DNA of 64,000 nucleotides from Dehalococcoidia bacterium (GTDB taxonomy: Bacteria > Chloroflexota > Dehalococcoidia > SpSt-223). The position numbers and the translations under genes are program-made. The stretch covers positions 1-64,000 of the forward strand of contig BPIC01000008.1 of NCBI GenBank assembly GCA_026003895.1. Direction: 5' to 3'. Under the pieces are notes generated by a model. It saw only the letters and a list, made by a program, of their open reading frames with translations. It was not told where the DNA came from and did not search any database. The stretch's first letter is position 1. Each line of letters opens with the position of its first letter. Positions 8,870-17,969 of the stretch are shown piece after piece.

Positions 8870-9574
8870 CTAGCGGGCGCTCGCGTCTCCCAGCCGGCCG
8901 GGCTCGCTCAGGAAATCGGTCAGGTTGGACGCGGCGTACCTGAGATGATCGCGCATCGCGCGGTAGGCGCCGGCCGGGTCGCGGCGCGCGATCGCATCGA
9001 TGATCGCGCGGTGCTCCTGCATTCGCCGGTAGGGCCCTTGGTAGTTTGATCCGAAAATCAGGGTCGCCATCCGTGGTTGCAGATAGAGGGAGACGACGGT
9101 CTGCTCAAGACGCCGGTTCTTCGTTTGGGCGGCGATCCGCTGATGGAAAGCGGCGTTGATTTCCACATAGCGGCTGGTCACCGCGAAGTCTCGGTATACT
9201 TCGGCTGGGTCAATCTTTTCCCACTCGGCTTGCAGTTCGTTGAGGTCGGCGATCAGTTGGTCCGTGGCATGCTCGGCGGCGTACTCGGCGACTGCCGGCT
9301 CGAGGAAGATGCGGATCTGGTAGACCTCGCGGATATCTTGCACCGAGAGCGATCCAACGACAGTGCCGCGCCGGGGATGGACGACGAGCATGCCTTCCAG
9401 CGCGAGCCGGTTGACCGCGTCGCGCACCGGCGTTCGGCTGACTCCGATCTCGGTCGCGATCTGGTCGACGCTCAGCCGTTCGCCAGCCTTGAGCTCGCCG
9501 ATAATGATCCGCTCTTTGAGCCAGAAGTAGATCTGCTCGGCAAGCGATTGGACATTTGGCTTGAGCGATGTCAC
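8870..9574 (-). CDS. GntR family regulator, FadR/FCD subfamily
   Basis: A 234-residue repressor. The N-terminal winged helix has ERLSVDQIATEIGVSRTPVRDAVNRLALEG (read as two parts around residues 32-62), and the C-terminal FCD domain has the REVYQIRIFLEP helix and His residues (AFHQRI, EHRAIIDAI, MRDHLR) that usually bind metal and an organic-acid effector. I chose GTG 9574 because the domain starts just after it; the frame stays open upstream but without family-like sequence. It may control the neighbouring convergent hydroxy-acid oxidase. Confidence 0.88.
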   Translation of the reverse strand: MTSLKPNVQSLAEQIYFWLKERIIIGELKAGERLSVDQIATEIGVSRTPVRDAVNRLALEGMLVVHPRRGTVVGSLSVQDIREVYQIRIFLEPAVAEYAAEHATDQLIADLNELQAEWEKIDPAEVYRDFAVTSRYVEINAAFHQRIAAQTKNRRLEQTVVSLYLQPRMATLIFGSNYQGPYRRMQEHRAIIDAIARRDPAGAYRAMRDHLRYAASNLTDFLSEPGRLGDASAR

Positions 9575-9906
9575 TTCGGCCCTCGATCCAACGGTTCGGG
9601 CGGCGATAGGTCCACATGTACTATAGGGGAGGAAGAGTCCACGAGGCGATCCGCTGCGTTTTGAGGCGGCCGGCCTGTCCTCATCTGGCGCGAGGATCCG
9701 CAGGACGAGGCTCTGCGCCGCGCCGTGATGCGGCGAACGACCACCGAGGAGAAACGAGACGAGCGAAGCGACGCTGCGCCGTCCTCGCGCAACTCGGCGA
9801 AGGCTGCCCAATCGGGGTGAGATCCATGAGGGATCCGCGGGCATCGATGGTCGGACACAAAACGGCGCAATGTGGCTCGCTGGGGCCACTCCGATATCCT
9901 TGACGC
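9575..9906. other. Intergenic region between divergent gntR and response regulator
   Basis: A 332-base gap between two divergent regulators that must hold both promoters. A TATAGT-like hexamer lies on the minus strand at 9620-9625, upstream of gntR, beside an ACATGT palindrome (9614-9619). I see no convincing coding sequence. Confidence 0.4.
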
Positions 9907-10578
9907 GTGACCGCGCACATCCTTGCCGTCGATGACGATCGGGCGGTACTTCACGCTCTCCGGCGCGCGTTGACCGTGGAGGGCTACGAGGTGACCGTGG
10001 CCGAGGATGGCGAGTCGGCGTTGGCGCTCGCGGCCGCGAAGCCGCCCGACCTCGTCATTCTCGACGTGATGCTCCCGGGTGTAGACGGCCTCACCGTCTG
10101 CCGACGGCTGCGCGCGAGGTGGCTCGGCCCGATCCTGCTGTTGACCGCTCGCGATACCGTTCCCGACCGGGTGGCAGGCCTCGACGAAGGGGCGGACGAC
10201 TACGTCGTCAAACCATTTGCGCTGGATGAGCTGCTGGCACGTGTGCGCGCCTTGCTGCGCCGGCACCACCTCGGCCCGGGCAAGCTCGGATTTGGCGACC
10301 TCGAACTCGATCCCGAGACCAAGGAGGCGAACCGCGCCGGCGAGCCGCTCCAACTGACGCCGAATGAGTTCAAGCTGCTCGAGACGTTTCTGCGTCACCC
10401 GCGCCGGGTGCTCACTCGCTCGCAGCTCGCCCAACAGGTCTGGGGCGTCGTCTACGAAGGCGAATCCAATTACATCGACGTGGCGATCAAGGAATTGCGC
10501 CGCAAGCTCGAGGTGGGCGGCCGGTCGCGCCTCATCCAGACTGTCCGCGGGTTCGGCTACGCACTTCGCGAAAACTAG
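9907..10578 (+). CDS. OmpR/PhoB-type response regulator
   Basis: A 223-residue two-component response regulator with an N-terminal receiver domain (acidic pocket DDD at 9-11, phosphoacceptor D53 in VILDVMLPG, T80, K102 in VVKPFA) and a C-terminal OmpR winged helix (LTPNEFKLLETFL, SNYIDVAIKELRRKL, IQTVRGFGYAL). The pattern is of the MprA/PrrA type. It starts at GTG 9907. No histidine kinase follows: the next 600 bases hold no recognisable gene, so it is an orphan here. Confidence 0.95.
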   Translation: MTAHILAVDDDRAVLHALRRALTVEGYEVTVAEDGESALALAAAKPPDLVILDVMLPGVDGLTVCRRLRARWLGPILLLTARDTVPDRVAGLDEGADDYVVKPFALDELLARVRALLRRHHLGPGKLGFGDLELDPETKEANRAGEPLQLTPNEFKLLETFLRHPRRVLTRSQLAQQVWGVVYEGESNYIDVAIKELRRKLEVGGRSRLIQTVRGFGYALREN

Positions 10579-11176
10579 GCTTGTGGTCGAACAGACTGTG
10601 CCGCGATCGGCGCCGGCTCGTCAAGAACCACCGTGTCGTTTCAACGTTCGGCACGACCGCCAAACAAATCCCGGCAGGGGCCCCGTCGAGAGATGACCGT
10701 CCCACGAGACGGAGTCTGCCAGCATTGGCCTGCTCACTTTCATCCGCTTCATGGTGGGAGGAGGAGTCCGCGATTGGTGGGCACTGGTCGCAGTCGTCGC
10801 TTCGGTGCGTCACGTCGAGAGGACCTGCCCCGGAGGCTGTCATCGCTGGCGGGACGCACTCGAATATCGTCGCTGGACCGCGCTCGAACGGTGTTGCGGT
10901 GCTCCCGCTTTCCACAGCTGCAGAAGTGCTGAGGGACTACTCATTCGTGTGCGCGGCGGCGGGCTGGGGCATCGTCGAAGGTCGACAACGGTCGGTCCGC
11001 TCACACCGACGTTGGTGGTCGCCCGAGGACGCGTCTCCCGCCAGTTCGGTGCCGCTCAGGTTGGAAGCGCAACGTGGCGGAGCGCCGTTCGATTTACCGG
11101 GAGGGCAGACAACGCGTACTATATGCGCGTGCCGTGATATGCAGCACAGACTCCCCGCCAGAAAGGAGCGGCTACG
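10579..11176. other. Gene-poor stretch after the response regulator
   Basis: About 600 bases without a gene I can support. Open frames of up to 220 codons cross it, but they lack family motifs and a credible start, and run into the next gene in the wrong frame. A histidine kinase would be expected here, but no H-box, N-box or G-box is visible. A possible promoter for the next gene is TTTACC (11093-11098), an 18-base spacer, then TACTAT (11117-11122). Confidence 0.4.
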
Positions 11177-12097
11177 ATGGCTTTTGCCCCTCGTCCACAC
11201 GTTGAATTGGTTCACGTCTTGGACATGCCCGCCCGGGAAGTGACGTTTCCGGGGGCGAACATGCCGGCGCGTCTCATCGTCTTGAGCGAAAGCCCGGTGA
11301 ATAAGGCGGTTTCGGCGATCCTCGATCTCCCGCCTGGCTGGCGGCGCGAGCGCGGCGCCAATCCCGATACCTTCGTCGAGCACTACCTGCTTGCGGGTGA
11401 CCTGTTGGTTGGCGACGACCTCCAGCTTCTGCCGCATCACTATTTCCGGACCGAGATCGGCACTGCTGCTGGTCCCTTCTCGACGGTGCATGGGGCCCGG
11501 ATCGTCTATTTCACCGAGGGCGACCCGATGGCCTGGACCCCGGTCGCGACGCCCGGACCCTCGCTCACGGAAGGCATCACGTGGCACAACACCAACATCA
11601 TGCCGTGGGAAGACATCTTCGTGGCGGGTCCGAATGTCACGGAGACGGGAGCAAAGCTGAAGATCAAGCTGATGCACATGGACCCGCGCACCAAGGCGTA
11701 TACGCGGCTCATCCTTGCCGAGAAGGGCTGGTACGACCATCGCTTCGCCCATCACCCGGTGGTTGAGGAGGCGTACACCATCTCCGGCCACATGACCTAC
11801 AACTACGGCACGCTCGAAGTCGATACCTATTTTTATCGGCCGCCCCGCATCAAGCACGGCGATTTTCTCTCCTATCCCGACGGCTGTGTCTGGATCATCC
11901 GCTCGGATGGTGAACTCGAGAACATTTACACCTCGCTGGACGGTGAGCCGGGCAACTGGGAATACGGCACCGAGCGCGAGCCGGTCAAGGTCGACGAGAA
12001 GCTGGTTCGCTCGAAGCGGGCCGGCCCGTGGGATGGCTACGGCCAGCATCTGTCCCAAGAGGAGTGGGAACAGAAGAAGCGGGAGAAGGGCGGCTAG
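11177..12097 (+). CDS. Cupin-domain protein
   Basis: A 306-residue soluble protein that appears to hold two cupin-like beta-barrels: one around residues 45-115 (HYLLAGDLLVGDD, HHYFRTE) and one around 185-250 (HHPVVEEAYTISGHMTYNYGTLEVDTYFYRPP, read in parts). Several His and Glu residues could bind a metal. It resembles DUF4437/ChrR-type cupins; the substrate is unknown. The start ATG 11177 follows AAAGGAG. It stands 108 bases before the enoate reductase on the same strand, separated by a strong hairpin, so it may be partly uncoupled from that operon. Confidence 0.65.
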   Translation: MAFAPRPHVELVHVLDMPAREVTFPGANMPARLIVLSESPVNKAVSAILDLPPGWRRERGANPDTFVEHYLLAGDLLVGDDLQLLPHHYFRTEIGTAAGPFSTVHGARIVYFTEGDPMAWTPVATPGPSLTEGITWHNTNIMPWEDIFVAGPNVTETGAKLKIKLMHMDPRTKAYTRLILAEKGWYDHRFAHHPVVEEAYTISGHMTYNYGTLEVDTYFYRPPRIKHGDFLSYPDGCVWIIRSDGELENIYTSLDGEPGNWEYGTEREPVKVDEKLVRSKRAGPWDGYGQHLSQEEWEQKKREKGG

Positions 12098-12128
12098 AGT
12101 CCCGTCCTCTCACCGCAAGTACCTGCGT

Positions 12129-12153
12129 GCGCTCCACCCTTGCGGTGGAGCGC
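12129..12153 (+). terminator. Strong hairpin between cupin and reductase genes
   Basis: GCGCTCCACC and GGTGGAGCGC form a perfect 10-base stem with the loop CTTGC. There is no clear run of T after it, so it is either a terminator without a T tract or an RNA stability/attenuation element within an operon. Confidence 0.5.
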
Positions 12154-12205
12154 TTGCTGATCGCGTCTCACAGCGGAGCGAACCACCGGGACGAAAGGTC
12201 ATGCC

Positions 12206-14203
12206 ATGAGCGACGGGCTGCTCTTTCGCCCGTTCCAACTGGGGACGGTGCGGCTGAAAAACCGAATCGTCCTTTCCGGTCACGGGATGCGGCTCGCCGA
12301 CGATGGAATCCCTGGCGAGCGGCTGCGGGCGTATCAGGTCGAGCGAGCGCGCGGAGGAGTCGGCCTCATCGTTTTGGAATCCGCGCCGGTGCACCGCAGC
12401 GGTCGGCTGAATCAACATCAGATTCACCTGTTCGATGACCGCGTCGTTGCCCCCCTCCGCGCTGTCGCTGAGGCGGTGCATGCCTACGATGTGCCGCTCC
12501 TCCAGATCCTTTGGCATGCTGGACACAACGTGCCGTCGTACCTGAGCGATCTCCCTGCGTGGGCGCCGTCTGCCCTGCCGAGCATCTCCGGCGAGATCCC
12601 TCACGAAATGACGCGCTCTGAGATCCAAGAACTCGTGGCAAGCTACGGACACGCCGCACGCCGCTGTCGCGAGGCCGATTTGGACGGCGTCGAAGTGCAG
12701 ACTGCCGCCGACTACTTGCTCGGATCGTTCCTTTCGCCTCAGCTGAATCGGCGCAGTGATGAGTACGGCGGTAGCCGCGAAAATCGGCTTCGGATCGTCC
12801 TTGAGGTGCTGGAGCAGGTGCGTGAGGCGATGGGCGCCGACCGGGTGGTAGGCATCCGCACCAGCGGCGACCATCTCGTGCCGGGTGGGCTCGACCTCGC
12901 CGAGGTCGTCGAAATCCTTCAGGTCATCGAGCGCAGTGGCCTCGTCGACTACGTCAGTGTCGTGGCGGGAAGCTACTACAGCATGGCGGCGCTCTTGCCA
13001 ACCAGCTATCACCCGCGCGGAAATGCCGTGGAGCTCGCAGCGGCGATCAAGCGCGCAATCCGTCTTCCGGTTATCGTGGCGGGCCGACTGCGCACGCCCG
13101 AGGAAATGGAAGCCGTCCTCAATCGCGGCGCGGCCGATCTCGTCGCTACCGCGCGAACACTGATTGCGGATCCGTCGTTTCCGGCAAAGGCTGCAGCCGG
13201 CCTGTCGGCCCAGATCCGGCCGTGCATTTCTTGTAATCAGGGCTGCTGGGGTATGGTCGCAAAAGGCCGTTCCGGTGGGTGCGTTGTCAACGCTCGCGCC
13301 GGTTACGAGTCCGTGCTGCCACCGGCCGAAGCGTGGGAACGGCCCGCGGCGATCCGCAAGCGCGTGCTGATTGTTGGCGGTGGGCCGGCGGGGCTTGAGG
13401 CCGCGCGCTGCGCCGCTGGGCGCGGCCATGACGTGACGCTCTGGGAAGCGACCGACGCGCTCGGCGGGATGCTCGCCGTGATGGCGAGGATTCCCGGCCG
13501 CGAGGAAGCTGGACTCTATCTTGACTGGCTCGTGCGCGAGGTCGAGCGTCTTGGTGTGCGGCTGCGGCTCGGCCAACCGGCAACTGCCGACGAAATTGTC
13601 CAAGGCGGCTGGGATGCGGTGGTCATCGCGACTGGCAATCGACCAGCGCAGGTCGGCCTCGAGCGGTTGCTGCCGGGAACCACGCCTGTTGCGGGGTCCG
13701 ACCATCCGGCGGTGTTTGCGGCGCGGGCGGTGTTGGTGAGGCCGGAGCTTGTCCTCGGTCGGCGTGTGCTCGTCGTCGACGAGGATGGGCAGAGTTACCC
13801 GGCGGCCGGTGTCGCTGAGCGGCTGGCGGCTGCGGGCAAAGAAGTCACCATCGTGACCTCGGCGATCGCCTTCGGGTATCCTGAACTCGTTCACACCCTC
13901 GATCTCGGCATCGTCCAGCGGCGCCTGTCCACCCTTGGAGTCACGTTTCGCACGCAGACGCTTGTCGTTGGAATGAACCTCGATGACCGGGAAGTGCGGC
14001 TGCGCGACCTCGTGAGTGGTGAAGAGACGGTGAGCAGCCCGTGGGATGCGGTCGTCCTCGCGACAGGGTCGGCAGCGGAGGATCACCTCGCCCGGCAGCT
14101 TGAAGGACTCGTCCCCGAGCTCCACGTGATTGGCGATGCGTTGGCGCCCCGTCGACTGATGGCAGCAACTGCGGAAGGCTACCGAATAGGAGGCATGCTG
14201 TGA
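12206..14203 (+). CDS. NADH:flavin oxidoreductase / 2,4-dienoyl-CoA reductase-like protein
   Basis: A 665-residue enzyme of the FadH / trimethylamine dehydrogenase family. Residues 1-330 form an old-yellow-enzyme FMN barrel (LKNRIVLSGHG, LLQILWHAGHN, DLDGVEVQTAADYLLGSFLSP). The 4Fe-4S ligands are C340, C343, C347 and C359 (CISCNQGC..GGC). After them comes an FAD/NAD(P) module with VLIVGGGPAGLEAARCAAGRG and a C-terminal VVLATGS and IGDALAPRRLMAAT region. The family passes electrons from NAD(P)H through FAD and Fe-S to FMN to reduce enoyl compounds. It overlaps the next gene (GTGA at 14200), so the two are probably translationally coupled. Confidence 0.92.
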   Translation: MSDGLLFRPFQLGTVRLKNRIVLSGHGMRLADDGIPGERLRAYQVERARGGVGLIVLESAPVHRSGRLNQHQIHLFDDRVVAPLRAVAEAVHAYDVPLLQILWHAGHNVPSYLSDLPAWAPSALPSISGEIPHEMTRSEIQELVASYGHAARRCREADLDGVEVQTAADYLLGSFLSPQLNRRSDEYGGSRENRLRIVLEVLEQVREAMGADRVVGIRTSGDHLVPGGLDLAEVVEILQVIERSGLVDYVSVVAGSYYSMAALLPTSYHPRGNAVELAAAIKRAIRLPVIVAGRLRTPEEMEAVLNRGAADLVATARTLIADPSFPAKAAAGLSAQIRPCISCNQGCWGMVAKGRSGGCVVNARAGYESVLPPAEAWERPAAIRKRVLIVGGGPAGLEAARCAAGRGHDVTLWEATDALGGMLAVMARIPGREEAGLYLDWLVREVERLGVRLRLGQPATADEIVQGGWDAVVIATGNRPAQVGLERLLPGTTPVAGSDHPAVFAARAVLVRPELVLGRRVLVVDEDGQSYPAAGVAERLAAAGKEVTIVTSAIAFGYPELVHTLDLGIVQRRLSTLGVTFRTQTLVVGMNLDDREVRLRDLVSGEETVSSPWDAVVLATGSAAEDHLARQLEGLVPELHVIGDALAPRRLMAATAEGYRIGGML

Positions 14204-15114
14204 TCGCCGGAATTACGGATATTGTCATCGGGGTTCGGGAACCCGCAAGCTGGGTTACGCTGGCGTGCGATGAGCTCGACTTTCAACTCCGTAGCCAGGG
14301 CGTTGACGAGGGTCCGCTTGGTGACGGCAGCAGCATGGCAACTATCCTCGCTCCACGCGGAGCAGATACCGGTCGGATTCGGCTCCTCAGCTACGCCGAC
14401 GCGTCAACGACAGGCCGGCCCGACATCCACGACATCGGGTTTTTCGACTTCGACATCTACTCGCGGAACTGTCAGACCACGTATGAACAGCTCACTCGGA
14501 AGGGGTATCAGTTTCGAGCGCGGCCGGAAACATGGTCGATCGAGTCGCCGCCGCTCACGTTGACCGAAGGGATGCTTCTCGCGCCAGACGATGTCAACCT
14601 CGTCTTCATCGGGACGGCCCAGCCGCGAGGCGCTGCGGCCTATGCCGCCGATCCAGACCGGATGTACTCGGAGGCGAGCTCATCGGTGGCCGTTGTTCCC
14701 GATCTTGATGCCGCTGTTCGCTTTTGGCGCGACGGGCTTGGCTACCAGCTGCTGCTCGACTTCCAGCTGCAGCACCCAGCGCTCGAGCCCCTGCTCGGTC
14801 TGCCACCGAGCGAGGGATTTCGAATGGCGCTGCTTGCCAAAGGTGGTGAGACCGCCCGCATCGAGCTGATCGCCCTGCCGCCGGAGCGCCAGACCGGGCG
14901 CAACCGGACGATGAACCGGGTCGGGACCCTCGGGCTGATCGCTTGGGGGTTTCGTTCGACCGATCTGGACGCCGATCTCGCCGCGATCGAGGCAGCGGGT
15001 GGCCGAATCGACGTCCCGCCGCACCCTGTGGAGGACGCCGTCCACGGGTCTGCAAGGGTCGCGCTGGCGAGCACTCCCGAGAACCTCCTGCTCGAATTGT
15101 GGCAGCCCGCGTGA
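14200..15114 (+). CDS. VOC superfamily protein (glyoxalase/dioxygenase-like), two domains
   Basis: A 304-residue protein made of two vicinal-oxygen-chelate modules. The first covers about residues 1-140; the second, about 155-303, is clearer, with SSSVAVVPDLDAAVRFWRD, GLGYQLL and a C-terminal ENLLLELWQP strand. Family members bind a metal and act as lyases, dioxygenases or binding proteins. Starting as GTG overlapping the upstream stop (GTGA), it is coupled to the enoate reductase, which points to a shared catabolic pathway with an unknown substrate. Confidence 0.75.
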   Translation: MIAGITDIVIGVREPASWVTLACDELDFQLRSQGVDEGPLGDGSSMATILAPRGADTGRIRLLSYADASTTGRPDIHDIGFFDFDIYSRNCQTTYEQLTRKGYQFRARPETWSIESPPLTLTEGMLLAPDDVNLVFIGTAQPRGAAAYAADPDRMYSEASSSVAVVPDLDAAVRFWRDGLGYQLLLDFQLQHPALEPLLGLPPSEGFRMALLAKGGETARIELIALPPERQTGRNRTMNRVGTLGLIAWGFRSTDLDADLAAIEAAGGRIDVPPHPVEDAVHGSARVALASTPENLLLELWQPA

Positions 15115-15218
15115 TGACCGGTACCGCATTCCAATGCGGAGCGCGGGCGTGCAGTGCGAATCACCGGTCGCCCCGATCGGTCCACCGCGCCGCGGGTGGC
15201 AGTTCGGGGCGGCGTTGA

Positions 15219-15954
15219 GTGGCGCGAGGGCAGCGCCCAAACGAATACGGTCGGATAATTAACACGCTCGGAAGCCGTGGTTGGCTGGTCATGGGCTGGC
15301 CTGTCGAGGTTGGCGGCGGCGGCAAGACGATGATCGAGCAGATGATCTTCAACGAGGTCTCCGCCTACTTGCGGGCGCCGCACGCCGGACCGGGCGTCCA
15401 CTTCGGCGGTCCAGCCCGTATCCTCCACGGCAACGAGGACCAGAAATGCCTTCACCCACCCGCCATCGCCAACCACGACGTCATGTGGTGTCAAAGGTTC
15501 CCCAAGTCCCAGACGGGCTCTGACCTCGCCTCCCTGCAGACCCGCGCCGTCGAGGATGGCGTCAAGGTCGTGGTGAGTGGGTCCACGATTCGGGCCTCCT
15601 TCGGTCACGATGCCGACTGGTGCTGGCTGGCGGTGCAGACGAACCTTGACGCACCCAGGCATCGCGGCATCTCGCTGTTGATGGTCGACAAAGGAGTATC
15701 GGAGAGAACGGTCCGCCACGATGCGATAGAAACGACGAGGCCGGATGGACGGCCGATTGCAGCGGATGTGACGCTAGCGGTCCAGCTGGCGGTCGAGATC
15801 GCGGGGGCGAGGCTGTCTGCGTCTTCGAGGGTGTCGGGGCGGTCGCTGGGTGGGATGCCAAAGAACGACGGGAAACTCTCCAAGGTCTGGAACGCCGATT
15901 TGGGCGGCCGGCAGCACGATGTGGGATTGCCGGTCATGTGTCCCGCCGTGCCGG
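15219..15954 (+). pseudogene. Eroded acyl-CoA dehydrogenase
   Basis: The reading frame holds clear pieces of an acyl-CoA dehydrogenase: GSRGWLVMGWPVEVGGGGK, a QMIFNEVSAYLRAP helix, the GSDLASLQTRAVEDG FAD-domain segment, DADWCWLAVQTN, and HRGISLLMVD. Family proteins continue with about 200 more residues holding the catalytic Glu and the FAD-binding C-terminal domain. Here only a blurred piece (LAVEIAGARLSASSRV, then SKVWNADL) remains before a stop. Key spots in the conserved part are also altered, so this is decay rather than one error. It lies downstream of the reductase/VOC pair and was probably once part of the same pathway. Confidence 0.75.
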
Positions 15955-16022
15955 TTTTGCAGCTCGCGACCGGTGGACGCGGCGGGCCGAAATCTCCGCG
16001 CTAGCGCGGCGGACCATCAGTG

Positions 16023-16961
16023 ATGGACTCCTCTGGCCGTCGCACCGTCCCTGTGATCGTCAACCGCCGGGCTGGGTCTGCGCCTCGCGGTGTGGCGGCG
16101 GAAATCGAGTTGGCGGCGCTCTTCGCTGCGCATGGCCTCGAGGCCGACATCACGCTTGCTCCATCGATCCGGGCGGTGCGCGCCGCGGCTGCGGCAGCTG
16201 CCCGCCGCGGTGCACGGATCGTTGTCGCCGTTGGCGGTGATGGAACGATCGCGGCGGTCGCTTCGGCGCTCGTCGGAAGCGAGTCGGTCCTTGGCGTTGT
16301 GCCGGGCGGGACGATGAACAACCTCGCCCACGGTCTCGGCGTGCCGGCCGATCTGAATCGTGCGGTGGCGCTCATCGCGAGCGGTGAGCCACATTCCATC
16401 GATGTGGGCACGATCCGGTCAAGCGCCGACGCGCGTGATCATTACTTCTTCGAGACCGCCGGCGTCGGGATTACGGCGCTCGCTGCGCCGTTTGGCGAGG
16501 CGATCAACCGAGGACGGTGGCGGCGGGCGCTGACCCGACTGGCCGAGCTGGCGCGCGTGCCGGGTACCCGAATGCGGGTCGAACTGGACGACGGCGATGT
16601 CCTCCAGGCGGAGACGCAGCTCGTCACTGCCTCAAACGCGCCGATGGTAGGGCCGCGGGCGGCCTTCGCCCCGGGCGCTCGGCTGGACGACGGACTATTG
16701 GACGTGGCGCTCTTCGCTGGGATGGCGAAGCCAGCGTTGGCGGCCTATTTTCTTTCGGCGATGCTCGGTCATCCGCTGCGTCTGCCGCAGGTCCGGCTGC
16801 GCACGGCGCGCCGGCTAATCGTCCTTCCCGCTCGGCCGCGCCCGGCCACTGCCGACCTCCGAGTCTTTCCGGCTGCTGATCGTTGGGAGATTGGCGTGCT
16901 GCCCGGCGGCGTCCGCGTTATCGCTGGAGCCGGGCCAGCGCTCGGTCGCCCTGCCGCCTGA
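16023..16961 (+). CDS. Diacylglycerol/sphingosine kinase-family lipid kinase (YegS/DagK-like)
   Basis: A 312-residue protein with the DAGK catalytic signature VVAVGGDGTIAAVASAL and the substrate/nucleotide loop VVPGGTMNNLAHGLGVP, then a C-terminal beta domain with RLDDGLLDVALF. Enzymes of this family phosphorylate lipid diols using ATP. ATG 16023 directly follows an in-frame GTG at 16020, and either may start translation. It stands alone between the acyl-CoA dehydrogenase remnant and a MarR gene. A second member of the family lies at 41.3-42.3 kb on the other strand. Confidence 0.88.
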   Translation: MDSSGRRTVPVIVNRRAGSAPRGVAAEIELAALFAAHGLEADITLAPSIRAVRAAAAAAARRGARIVVAVGGDGTIAAVASALVGSESVLGVVPGGTMNNLAHGLGVPADLNRAVALIASGEPHSIDVGTIRSSADARDHYFFETAGVGITALAAPFGEAINRGRWRRALTRLAELARVPGTRMRVELDDGDVLQAETQLVTASNAPMVGPRAAFAPGARLDDGLLDVALFAGMAKPALAAYFLSAMLGHPLRLPQVRLRTARRLIVLPARPRPATADLRVFPAADRWEIGVLPGGVRVIAGAGPALGRPAA

Positions 16962-17019
16962 TACGATTGACGAACTTCGTCGATAATCCGGAGGACGATA
17001 AAAAACCGAGGTTGACGAG

Positions 17020-17484
17020 GTGTCCGACTCCGCCACCGGCATCCGCGCCAGGCTCCAGTCGCCGGCGGTCTTGTTGCATCGGCAGTTGGTTTGGACGTCG
17101 CTCCATCTACAACGGTCGATTGAAAAGGCGCTCTCGCCGCTCGGCCTTTCCACTGCGCAGTTCTATTTGCTGTTGACGCTTGGGCAGACCGAAGGACAGG
17201 CGGCAACGCCGACCCAGGTTGGGCGCCGGATGGCGTTGGAACGGGTGAACCTGACCGCGATCATGGATCGGATGGAACGCGAAAACCTCATCCGCCGCGA
17301 GCCGCACCCTTCGGATCGACGCTCCTGCCTCGTGCGGCTCACTGACCACGGGCGTGAGGTGCTCGACAACGCGATCGCCATCTACTTGCCCGCGATCGAC
17401 CAGCTTCTTGCGGTGTTGGAGCCAGAGGAGGTCGATCGCACTCGTACGACCCTCGCCAAGGTGTACACGCTGCCGGCGCGATGA
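17020..17484 (+). CDS. MarR family transcriptional regulator
   Basis: A 154-residue winged-helix regulator: LSTAQFYLLLTLGQ, TPTQVGRRMALERVNLTAIMDRMERENLI (two halves of the recognition region), and the wing HPSDRRSCLVRLTDHGREVL. The Asp-Arg pair of the wing (DRR) is conserved. It starts at GTG 17020 after GACGAGG. MarR proteins repress genes for efflux or aromatic catabolism and release DNA on binding small phenolic ligands. Its target is not evident; the lipid kinase is upstream on the same strand. Confidence 0.9.
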   Translation: MSDSATGIRARLQSPAVLLHRQLVWTSLHLQRSIEKALSPLGLSTAQFYLLLTLGQTEGQAATPTQVGRRMALERVNLTAIMDRMERENLIRREPHPSDRRSCLVRLTDHGREVLDNAIAIYLPAIDQLLAVLEPEEVDRTRTTLAKVYTLPAR

Positions 17485-17969
17485 ACGCGGAACTCCCTCC
17501 TCGTTCGGCGCTTCGTGCTCGCATCGGTTCGCCCGCCCCTCGTCGCACCTCGGTCTCATCGCCGCGGGCACCATCCCCAGCTGGCCGATAGCCGCCTCCT
17601 GCCCAAAGACCCCACCGCCCGGACGCCGGGACGAAGGCGAGGCGGCGACTACCGGTTGGGACGGCATCACCGCGTCACCAAGGGGCATTCCCTTGCCTCG
17701 TCAATCGGACCATACGATCGGCTCGTCGACGCCAGGTCGGCTGGCTCGGCGGGGCAAACGATGGACGTTGGTTGCGAGGTGACCTCCGGCACACCGGCGC
17801 GATCAGGCGACGCTCTCATCGCCGAGGTGCCGAGGTTCGACATCACCGGGGAGAGATGGGCGCACGGGCGCGGTGACATGGCGAACTGGCTACGCCAACC
17901 GATCGGCGATGGGGAGCGGCAGCGATTCGCGTTGACCCTGCGCTGCCGACTTCCTACATTAACCGCCTG
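17485..17969. other. Gene-poor stretch before mutS
   Basis: About 485 bases without a supportable gene. Open frames exist but show no family motif and no good ribosome site. Reading was limited to translation and obvious dyads; nothing else stood out. It should contain the mutS promoter. Confidence 0.4.

Noticed and set aside
12110..14125. A 671-codon open frame on the minus strand, opposite the enoate reductase
   Set aside because: It lies exactly opposite a clear family gene with all cofactor motifs. The frame has no recognisable motif and is the usual shadow produced by GC-rich codon bias.
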